A DNA stretch of 64,000 nucleotides from Promethearchaeota archaeon (GTDB taxonomy: Archaea > Asgardarchaeota > Lokiarchaeia > Sigyniarchaeales > SOKP01). The notes beneath the pieces are model-generated. The model was not told where the DNA came from, searched no databases, and worked only from the letters and a program-made list of their open reading frames with translations. This document shows positions 9,510 through 17,246 of the stretch, piece after piece. Made by a program: the position numbers and the translations under genes. Numbering within the stretch: position 1 is the first letter of the stretch; every line of letters starts with the position of its first letter. The stretch spans positions 133,083 to 197,082 of the forward strand of contig JAHPZI010000022.1 in assembly GCA_019058295.1 (NCBI GenBank). The letters are read 5' to 3'.

Positions 9510-10589
9510 ATGGCTTTTAATGTAATTACACTTCCAGTTATAGTGCTATTTATTTTAAATGGATTTTGTCAATTATATTACGCGATTAAACTAAAAAGAA
9601 AGTACCCAGAGGAACATAATATCATAAATAGTTATGTTTCTTTTGTTTTATGGATTATTGCTGGATTGTTATATCCATTCATTTATTTAACGGACAATTC
9701 ACGTATTAGATGGTTTCAAGCATTATCAACATTTTTTATCTGTATTTTTACGCCCGGAATTCTTTTTCTAATACTATATTATCAATATAGAGTTGTTAAA
9801 AAGAATCCTGAATTGAAAAAAAGAAGGTGTTTCTCTTTTTTTATAAAAGAATTTAACCAAAAAAGAAATGAAACCCAGAACATGAAAATTAGTAAATTTA
9901 GAAAAGACATAAATAGAAAAGCTTTACATTTATTTCCGGCAAGTGTAATAATTATATTATGGATATTTGCCGTTTATATATGGGACGGGATGTGGAAGGC
10001 CGACCAAATTTGGGGAATAAGTGGTGTGAATTTTGGAAAGTTTTTAATTATCACTGCGGGATATTCTGGAATTCTAGTTTTTTCTGCATTAGATTACGTG
10101 AGATTGTCGTATATTTTTGAAAATCGTAATATTTTTCATTTATTACCTGATAATGTCTCAAATATATTAAAAAAGGCTTTAAATAGAAATGAGTTGTATG
10201 AATTTACGAGACCTGCTGTTTTTGTTTTAGCACTCGTGCCTATCTTTTTTTTTCCCTTTGGAATCTTTGCTGCCGCAGCATTAATAGGAACAATTGGCGA
10301 CGGTGCCGCCTCCGTTTTCGGTATAAAGTTTGGAAAGCGCAATTTTCCCAAAAACAGTGATAAGACTGTTGTTGGGTACATAGCCGGATTTTTAGCTTCA
10401 TTCGGAATAGTTATTTTTTCTCTATGGATATTTGAAAGTGATTTGGTTCTTGAAAAAATATTAATAATAGCTTTAGGAGGAGCTGTTATATTCTTTATAA
10501 TTGACTTTTTAAACCTTAGAATTGACGATGATATCCTAAATCCATTATGTTGCGCAATAGTTATGATTTTATTGTATTATTTCATTTAA
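9510..10589 (+). CDS. CTP-dependent polyprenol/phytol kinase-like membrane protein
   Basis: 359 residues with about eight transmembrane helices. The C-terminal half has the dolichol/phytol kinase (SEC59/VTE5-like) signature: RKALHLFPA near residue 130, GTIGDGAASVFG near 260, and a KTVVGYIAGFLA stretch. The family transfers phosphate from CTP to isoprenoid alcohols, or is related to CDP-lipid synthases. The N-terminal 110 residues are an extra membrane region. Given its place after Tes, a role in recycling geranylgeraniol or making archaeal lipid precursors is likely; the exact substrate is inference. Confidence 0.7.
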   Translation: MAFNVITLPVIVLFILNGFCQLYYAIKLKRKYPEEHNIINSYVSFVLWIIAGLLYPFIYLTDNSRIRWFQALSTFFICIFTPGILFLILYYQYRVVKKNPELKKRRCFSFFIKEFNQKRNETQNMKISKFRKDINRKALHLFPASVIIILWIFAVYIWDGMWKADQIWGISGVNFGKFLIITAGYSGILVFSALDYVRLSYIFENRNIFHLLPDNVSNILKKALNRNELYEFTRPAVFVLALVPIFFFPFGIFAAAALIGTIGDGAASVFGIKFGKRNFPKNSDKTVVGYIAGFLASFGIVIFSLWIFESDLVLEKILIIALGGAVIFFIIDFLNLRIDDDILNPLCCAIVMILLYYFI

Positions 10590-10647
10590 AATTTTATTAA
10601 GTTATATTAGATTCTTTTCAGCACAAAAACCACACCCTCATACATTT

Positions 10648-10669
10648 ATCAATATTAATTAATATTGAT
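10648..10669. promoter_or_regulatory. 22-bp perfect palindrome, operator-like
   Basis: The half-site ATCAATATTAA is followed immediately by its exact reverse complement. It lies about 70 bases upstream of the ferredoxin/HTH gene, in the zone where an archaeal TATA/BRE or repressor site would be. It is pure A+T apart from the outer C and G, so chance is possible. Confidence 0.4.
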
Positions 10670-10737
10670 TAATTACTATTTTAAAATCAAGAGGAATTCT
10701 TTAACGACAATAATGACTATTTGTGAAAAAATAAATT

Positions 10738-11826
10738 ATGATTGAATCAGAAGATCATAAAGAGAATTTGATAAAATTTACCGAAAAATATCGCAACATC
10801 CCGCAATCGTTCCCCCAAGACAAGAACGGAAAACCAACTGAGAAATATCTGGAGTATCTCAGCTTGATTTACGATGCCGAAGCAATAAAAATTGTCCTTG
10901 AACTGGATGTTCTTCCTGAAATGATCTCTATTTCAAAGCTTTCTAGAAAATTAGGGATAGAAAAAGAAGAACTTTTAAATAAATTGGAACCCCTTATTAA
11001 AAGGGGTTTTGTTTTTAAACTAGGACCTAGACTTGCACGCCCAACGCCATTATACTTATATGATTTGCCATTTGCCTTAGAATCAAATTATTTAAGAGAA
11101 GATGTTAAGGAATTTGCCAGATTAAGCCGTGAGTTCTTCGAAGAAGGATATTATAAAACGTGGGAAAACACTAAAGAAGGAATACCTTTAACGAGAGTTT
11201 TAACCGTAAGCGAAGAGGTTGAAGATCCTAGAGAAATCGTACCCTATGAAGAAGTGTATAAAATTATCGACCAACATTCTGTTTTCGCGGTGGTTGGATG
11301 TCCGTGTCGAAGGAGAAAAGAAATAGAAGGTATTAGAAAGTGTAAAGATAAATATCCTATCCATAACTGCCTACAAATGGGGATTCACGCAGAGTATTTA
11401 TTAAATGAAATAGGGGATCCGGACATTAAACGCATCTCTAAAGAAGAAGCAAAGAAAATTACAAAAGAAGCTGCTGAAATAGGTCTCGTGCATACGACAG
11501 ATAATCGTGTAGGAAACTTTAATATCATCTGCGCGTGCTGCGAATGCTGCTGTGGATTTTTATCAGGTTTGACAAGGTTTGACAATCCAAGAGCCATAGC
11601 GAAAGCCAATTATATATCTCACGTCGATAGCGAGAAGTGCGTGGGGTGTGAGACGTGCTTAACCCGATGTAAATTTGACGCAATTACAGTTGATGATGTT
11701 TCGCATATCAACATTGATAAATGCATGGGCTGTGGACTCTGTGCCGTGACGTGTCCTCAAGAAGCAATCACCATGAAAAGAATGGAACGAGAAACAATAC
11801 AAGAGAAAGAATTTGGATTGCTTTAG
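10738..11826 (+). CDS. wHTH-fronted 4Fe-4S dicluster protein
   Basis: 362 residues. About residues 40-100 look like a winged helix (ISISKLSRKLGIEKEELLNK, then LIKRGFVFKL). The middle has CPCRRR, a further Cys in RKCKDK and in HNCLQMG, and a Cys-dense CACCECCCGFL. The end carries two bacterial-type ferredoxin motifs (CVGCETCLTRC and CMGCGLCAVTC). It probably passes electrons between redox enzymes, or senses redox state through the HTH part; both are inference. The base composition is richer in G+C than its neighbours. A 22-bp palindrome lies upstream. Confidence 0.75.
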   Translation: MIESEDHKENLIKFTEKYRNIPQSFPQDKNGKPTEKYLEYLSLIYDAEAIKIVLELDVLPEMISISKLSRKLGIEKEELLNKLEPLIKRGFVFKLGPRLARPTPLYLYDLPFALESNYLREDVKEFARLSREFFEEGYYKTWENTKEGIPLTRVLTVSEEVEDPREIVPYEEVYKIIDQHSVFAVVGCPCRRRKEIEGIRKCKDKYPIHNCLQMGIHAEYLLNEIGDPDIKRISKEEAKKITKEAAEIGLVHTTDNRVGNFNIICACCECCCGFLSGLTRFDNPRAIAKANYISHVDSEKCVGCETCLTRCKFDAITVDDVSHINIDKCMGCGLCAVTCPQEAITMKRMERETIQEKEFGLL

Positions 11827-12012
11827 CAAAATTGAAAGAAATAATGAATTTATAACAATAATAATTAATGTTCGTCCAAGTCCAAGTTCGAAATTTTTTT
11901 CAATTATTTATAATATATGATTTTATGCCTTATATAAAAGATCCTAGAATAAAGCATTAAACCATGAGAAAGGGAATAATCAAATTTAATTTTATTGTTT
12001 CTATGAAATAAA

Positions 12013-12825
12013 TTAAACGTTAGTAATGTTTTTTGGAAGCGGGAAAGCTTTTTTCCAATAATAGTTAAATACATCTGCGATCCATTTCGTCCCTTGTTCA
12101 TGTTTAATTTTCCAGCCCTGCCTAAAGTCTGCTTTTCCTGATTTATTAAAAAAGACACATCCTAAATTAGTTAGCGGAAATAAAGCTATATTAACGGGAA
12201 AGGTTGGTAAATAGCGGAAATCATTTAATGAAATAATATTATCATATTTGCTTATAAACTGCCATGGAGGAATTTTAACAGTTTCCAATCTCTTCAATGA
12301 AATTATAAATTTATAATCAAATTCATATTCCGATGTTTTTACAGTAGAAGCAATTAAAGTCCCAATACTTGCATCAAAGTTTAAGTCGAATGATCCCATT
12401 AACTTTGCGTTGAACATAAGCTCTCTTTGCTGTTCGTCTTGAAAATTTTTAATAATTTCACCTAAAAATGAGGGTACTTCGATAACCTGAGTAGGTTCTA
12501 ATTCTGGTATTCTAAAAATAAATTGAAACGGTAGATCGTGAAGCTCATAATTAGAAATAAAATCAAAAGAATAAGTAATTGCTTTAAGCGGTTCAAGGAG
12601 TTTTTTAATCGTTTTCCAAATAGGTTTAATAGAATAAAATTTTTCTCCCTGGATAAGCTGAGTTTTTAATAACTTATCAAGATGATCTTTAATTGTAGGT
12701 GGTGGAGTATTCAATCTAGAAGCGATAGTTGATAAACGCAATTCTTCTTCATGTTCATCAAGTAATTTAAGGATTTCCTGCCGCCTCTGAGAAGATAGCA
12801 CCTTTAAAAATTCATAAAACTCCAT
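12013..12825 (-). CDS. ArsR-type winged-helix regulator with C-terminal ligand domain
   Basis: 270 residues. Residues 1-75 form an ArsR-like winged helix (LKVLSSQRRQEILKLLDEHE, then IASRLNTPPPTIKDHLDKLL). The remaining 190 residues are alpha/beta and of unknown family, perhaps an effector-binding domain. It is divergent from the FAD oxidase operon that starts at 13070, with 244 bases between the starts, so it is the natural candidate regulator of that operon. Start ATG; no strong ribosome binding site. Confidence 0.7.
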   Translation of the reverse strand: MEFYEFLKVLSSQRRQEILKLLDEHEEELRLSTIASRLNTPPPTIKDHLDKLLKTQLIQGEKFYSIKPIWKTIKKLLEPLKAITYSFDFISNYELHDLPFQFIFRIPELEPTQVIEVPSFLGEIIKNFQDEQQRELMFNAKLMGSFDLNFDASIGTLIASTVKTSEYEFDYKFIISLKRLETVKIPPWQFISKYDNIISLNDFRYLPTFPVNIALFPLTNLGCVFFNKSGKADFRQGWKIKHEQGTKWIADVFNYYWKKAFPLPKNITNV

Positions 12826-13069
12826 ATAGTTAATGTATTTGTATATGTTTATTTATTTTTCGGAAAAACCCGAAAAATTACGTAAAGCATTATTTTGTGC
12901 TAAAAGTCGAGATTTATAATGGATTATAAGAAATAATGAATTTCTTATGATTTTTTAAGTAAAGCTTAAATATTAGATGTGATAATGTAAAAATAGCTAA
13001 AAAGTTTATGATAAAATCAAACTTAAAAAAATAATTAATTAATAATAAAAATCCCTATTAGTGAATATA

Positions 13070-14482
13070 ATGAATATAAAAGAATTCAAAGTTGAAATGG
13101 AAAAGATTGTAGGTAAAAACAATGTTATCGAAGATCAAGATCGGACTAAAGATTACTCACAAGACTCTCATTACCCTTTAGTAGAGGGAAGTATATCCCA
13201 AATTGTAATAATTCCTAATAACTTTGAGGAAGTTCAGCAAATAGTTAAAGTCAGTAATGAATATAAAATCCCACTTATTCCTAAAAGCTCTGAAGTAAGT
13301 CTTTATGGTGGAACTATAGCAAATAATGGTGGTGTAATACTTGACTTACGAAAATTAAATCAGATAAGAACCATTAATGAGACAAGTATGTATGCTGTTA
13401 TTGAACCTGGAGTTACATTTAAACAGCTGCAGAAAGAGTTAGATAATTATAAGCTTAGAATCCTCCCTACGATTTTTTCTAGTTCCGACTCTATTATTTC
13501 TTCTTATTTAGCCCGTTATCCAACATATTCCATGGCTAAATTTGAATATACAGAACTAGTTGCAAATCTTGAGATTGTCTTAGGGAATGGAGATCTCTTC
13601 AGAACTGGATCATGGGCTTCAGTCAAAAGTCCACCTGTTTATCCATATGGATCTTCTTTAGATTGGTTTAGAATTTTTCATGGAGCGAGAGGTGGATTGG
13701 GAGTTATTACTAAAGCTTCAATAAGGATTAAACCTAAACCTCTAATTCAAGAGATAGTATCAGTTCCGTTTTCTAATCATAAAGATTTTATTAATTTCGT
13801 GTATAAGGTTGAAAGAAAAGAAATTGGAACTGAATGTATTCTATTAAACAAGGTAAATGCTTTAAATTATCTAGAGATTGAAGATAAAACTAAAGGATTC
13901 CCAAACTGGATATTTCTAATCTGTCTGGAAGGTCTTCAAAGGCTTCCTGAAGAGAAAATTGCTTATGAAAAAGAAGCTTTAAGTCAGTTAATTGTAGAAC
14001 ACAAAATAAAGGTAAAAATGGACGACTTAATTTATAAATTGGAACAAACTATATTAAAAGAATTTAATGAGCCTCGAGTTATAAAGAAAAAAGCTTATGA
14101 TCTACCTGTATATCTAACTTTAAATAAATTTCCAGATGTTTATTCAATAATTCAGAACGAATTAAGTCGATTTAACGGTAATAAAATCGAATTGGGAGTC
14201 TCTATTATCCCAGTTGAGCGAAATAGAACGGCTTATGTCGAATTTGATCTTTATACCGGACTTAACACTGAACAAGAAATAACTGAATTTAAAAAATTAT
14301 TTAGTAATTTAGGGGAATTAGCTGTAAAAGCTGGAGCGATCATTGATATTCCTTATGGTCCTTTAAAGCAAGTAATTTATTCTAAACTTGGGAATTATTT
14401 AGCTTTAATTAATGAGGTCAAGGATATTTTTGATCCAAATAATATAATGAATCCAGGAAAAATAGAAAAGGAGGTAATCTAA
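13070..14482 (+). CDS. FAD-linked oxidase, GlcD-like (subunit 1)
   Basis: 470 residues. It has an N-terminal PCMH-type FAD-binding domain (VIIPNNFEEVQQIVKVSNEY, then GGTIANNGGVILDLRKLNQI; HGARGGLGVITKASIRIKPK near 215) and a C-terminal FAD-oxidase domain ending in the family tail DIFDPNNIMNPGKIE. Members oxidise 2-hydroxy acids (glycolate, D-lactate) or phenolic alcohols. I chose the ATG at 13070, since GTGA lies five bases ahead; a GTG three codons earlier is possible. First gene of a tight three-gene operon. Confidence 0.8.
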   Translation: MNIKEFKVEMEKIVGKNNVIEDQDRTKDYSQDSHYPLVEGSISQIVIIPNNFEEVQQIVKVSNEYKIPLIPKSSEVSLYGGTIANNGGVILDLRKLNQIRTINETSMYAVIEPGVTFKQLQKELDNYKLRILPTIFSSSDSIISSYLARYPTYSMAKFEYTELVANLEIVLGNGDLFRTGSWASVKSPPVYPYGSSLDWFRIFHGARGGLGVITKASIRIKPKPLIQEIVSVPFSNHKDFINFVYKVERKEIGTECILLNKVNALNYLEIEDKTKGFPNWIFLICLEGLQRLPEEKIAYEKEALSQLIVEHKIKVKMDDLIYKLEQTILKEFNEPRVIKKKAYDLPVYLTLNKFPDVYSIIQNELSRFNGNKIELGVSIIPVERNRTAYVEFDLYTGLNTEQEITEFKKLFSNLGELAVKAGAIIDIPYGPLKQVIYSKLGNYLALINEVKDIFDPNNIMNPGKIEKEVI

Positions 14483-14483
14483 A

Positions 14484-15656
14484 ATGACTATTGACTTAGA
14501 CGAGTATTATAAAATCATTCGTAACTGCAGTAAATGTGCGATGTGTCGAAATATGTCGCCGTGGGATATGGGGAGCTTGGAATTTAAAGATATATGTCCA
14601 AGCGGGACAAGATTTCTCTTTGAAGCATACTTTGCTCCCGGAAAAATGGAAATAACCCGAGCATTATTAGACAATGATATTCAGTATTCGGAACGTTTAG
14701 AACATATAATTTTTGCGTGTCCCTTATGTGGAGGCTGTCAAGCACAATGCGATGAGGTAAATATAATTAAGCCCCTTGATGTATTACAAGAGTTAAGAAT
14801 AAAATATGTTAAAGCAAAGGGTCCTTTAGAGGCTCATGCTAAATTCGCTGAAAGTTTAAAAGAGTTGCATAATCCTTATAATGAACCTCATGAAAATCGA
14901 TTAAATTGGCTTCCTAAGAATATAACCTTCAATGAAGATGCTAAAATTGCTTATTTTGTTGGATGTACCTCATCCTATAGAAGGGAAGAAATCGCAAAAG
15001 CTATGGTAAATGTTTTAGACTCATTAAAGGTTGAGTTCAATATCCTTCATCCTAGTGAGTGGTGTTGCGGAAGTCCATTATTTATGACAGGTCAAATTGA
15101 TGCCGGAATTGAATTGATGAAACATAATTTAGAAGCGATAAAAGAAAAGGGGATTGAAACGCTAGTGTTTTCTTGTGCTGGATGTTATAAAACTTTTAAA
15201 GAGACGTATCCAAAGTATGTTGGAGATTTAAAATTTAATGTCTATCATTTTACTGAGTTTATAGCAGATTATTTCAAAAAAAATGATATAAAACTTAAAT
15301 CTTTCCCTAAAAGCATTACCTATCATGATCCTTGTCATTTAGGACGGCATTCTAAAGTTTATGAAGCACCTCGAGAAGTTTTAAAACAAATACCGGGAAT
15401 AAAATTTATCGAAATGGAAAGAATTAAGGAAAATGCGTGGTGCTGCGGGGCAGGAGCCGGAGTTTCATCGGCATATAAAGATTTTGCGTATTGGACCGCT
15501 ACACAGAGACTAAAAGAAGCAGAATCTACTGGAGCAGATATTTTAACGACATCATGTCCTTTTTGTATTACAAATTTTCTTGAAACTTCTAAAATAAGTA
15601 AGAGTTCATTAGAGATTATTCCCCTAATTAAAATCTTAGAGGAGGTAATTAAATAA
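14484..15656 (+). CDS. Fe-S/CCG-domain oxidoreductase subunit (GlcF/HdrD-like)
   Basis: 390 residues. An N-terminal dicluster ferredoxin region (CSKCAMC, then ICPSG; CPLCGGCQAQC) precedes two CCG domains (EWCCGSPLF with CAGCYKTF, and HDPCHLGRH with AWCCGAGAG). CCG domains bind noncubane Fe-S clusters, as in HdrB/HdrD and GlcF, and carry electrons away from the flavin subunit. GGAGGT lies eight bases before the ATG. The gene follows the first oxidase by one base, and its stop codon overlaps the ATG of the next gene, so all three are translationally coupled. Confidence 0.85.
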   Translation: MTIDLDEYYKIIRNCSKCAMCRNMSPWDMGSLEFKDICPSGTRFLFEAYFAPGKMEITRALLDNDIQYSERLEHIIFACPLCGGCQAQCDEVNIIKPLDVLQELRIKYVKAKGPLEAHAKFAESLKELHNPYNEPHENRLNWLPKNITFNEDAKIAYFVGCTSSYRREEIAKAMVNVLDSLKVEFNILHPSEWCCGSPLFMTGQIDAGIELMKHNLEAIKEKGIETLVFSCAGCYKTFKETYPKYVGDLKFNVYHFTEFIADYFKKNDIKLKSFPKSITYHDPCHLGRHSKVYEAPREVLKQIPGIKFIEMERIKENAWCCGAGAGVSSAYKDFAYWTATQRLKEAESTGADILTTSCPFCITNFLETSKISKSSLEIIPLIKILEEVIK

Positions 15657-17215
15657 TGATTGACTTGAGTTTATCTGATAAACATCTAGAAGTGTATTCT
15701 AAATTGGAACAAATCGTTGGAAAAGAATACATCTCTGACGATCCATCAATTCGTATAGTTCATTCACGTGATCAATCTCCTTTTGCTAATCTAAAACCTA
15801 TACCTCCTGAATACGTAGTATTGCCTGAAAACACAGAACAAATTCAAGAAATTATGAAGATCTCAAATGAATATAAAATTCCGGTGGTAATTCAAAATAC
15901 AGGAGTGAATGCTAGTGGGGCTTGCGTCCCTGAAGAAACTGGATCAATCTTAATGCATCTCCGTCGCTTAAACCAAATTATTGAAATTGATGATCTTAAT
16001 ATGTCGGCAACAATTCAACCCTATGTTAGCTACGCTGATTTGCAAGTAGAAACCATGAAAAAAGGACTTTGGCTCCCATCTCCAGCGGCCCCATCCACTG
16101 TTGGAGTAATTTCAAATATGCTCTTTTGTGGAATGACATGGTGTATGGTTAAATACGGATATGAAAGGAGATCCATTATTTGCATGACATGGGTAACTCC
16201 TAAAGGTGAAATTATAAAAACTGGTTCATCTGCAGTAGGAAATGTCGGTAAATTCTGGTGGAATGGTCCAGGACCAGATCTTAAAGGAATTTTAACAGGA
16301 GCAATTGGTGAATTAGGGATTTGCACTGAAATGACGGTTAAACTGTATCCATGGGTTGGAGGTTCGCAATTAAAACCAGGGGAATTGGCAGAGAATACAA
16401 AAATCCTAACAATTTCATTTAGGAAAGGAGAAAGAATGATAAAGGCGCTACAGGAATTAAGCCGAGCAAACATTGCAGTTGCTTTAACAAAAATGCCCTT
16501 AGTTTGGTCAATTATGGGCATTCCTAAATATCTTGAAACATCAAAAAAAATGTGGGAAAAAAAGGAGCAAATTGAACCTATTATGAACTATTTTGTCTTT
16601 GTTTGCATTCAAGGAATAACTTCTGAAAAACAAATTGAATATTGTGAAAAAATAGTTAGACAAATTGCCAAAGAAACTAGAGGGATGGTTATTGATCCTG
16701 AAACTATGTCTCTACCTCTTGATCAATTTGATCCTGATTTTAAACCTGAGGAAAACCTATCAGAGTTTTTTAGAGCCAAGATTTCTCCCAGAATAATGAG
16801 ATTTAAAGGAGGATTCATGCCCGCTTTCTTTCCTCAAGAACCTATCGAGAACGCACTTAAGAGTGCTGAATTAATGGAGAACACTTTAAAAGATTCTCCA
16901 ATCTACCCCCAAGATCTTTTTAGTAGCTGTGTTGTACCGGTGGATATGGGACATTTTGGTTTGCATGAATTAGATATTTTTTATGATCAAAATTCCCCGG
17001 AAGAATTAAAGGCATGCCTTGATTTTGCTGTTAAAGTACAACGCCTTTCTCAATCAGAACAAGATACGTGGCCACCTCATAGCGAATGGAGATCGTACCA
17101 TTGGGATGTTGTTAAGGATATTCCTGAATTTGCTATTCTAAAGTCAAAATCAGAAAAGATTAAAAATCTATTTGATCCCAATCGTATAATGAATCCGGGA
17201 AAATGGTTAAAGTAA
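15656..17215 (+). CDS. FAD-linked oxidase, cresol methylhydroxylase/VAO-like (subunit 2)
   Basis: 519 residues. PCMH FAD-binding fold (YVVLPENTEQIQEIMKISNE; TGVNASGACVPEETGSILMH; LTGAIGELGICTEMTVKLYP) and a C-terminal cap ending in FDPNRIMNPGKWLK. The length and cap resemble the vanillyl-alcohol oxidase/4-cresol dehydrogenase group more than GlcD. Two distinct flavin oxidases thus share one CCG subunit. The substrate is not readable. The ATG overlaps the preceding stop codon. Confidence 0.75.
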   Translation: MIDLSLSDKHLEVYSKLEQIVGKEYISDDPSIRIVHSRDQSPFANLKPIPPEYVVLPENTEQIQEIMKISNEYKIPVVIQNTGVNASGACVPEETGSILMHLRRLNQIIEIDDLNMSATIQPYVSYADLQVETMKKGLWLPSPAAPSTVGVISNMLFCGMTWCMVKYGYERRSIICMTWVTPKGEIIKTGSSAVGNVGKFWWNGPGPDLKGILTGAIGELGICTEMTVKLYPWVGGSQLKPGELAENTKILTISFRKGERMIKALQELSRANIAVALTKMPLVWSIMGIPKYLETSKKMWEKKEQIEPIMNYFVFVCIQGITSEKQIEYCEKIVRQIAKETRGMVIDPETMSLPLDQFDPDFKPEENLSEFFRAKISPRIMRFKGGFMPAFFPQEPIENALKSAELMENTLKDSPIYPQDLFSSCVVPVDMGHFGLHELDIFYDQNSPEELKACLDFAVKVQRLSQSEQDTWPPHSEWRSYHWDVVKDIPEFAILKSKSEKIKNLFDPNRIMNPGKWLK

Positions 17216-17246
17216 ATCCATTATATTGCGCAATAAAAACTAATTA

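Noticed and set aside
11904..12158. 84-codon minus-strand frame
   Set aside because: Overlaps the ArsR-like gene in another frame and has no domain pattern.
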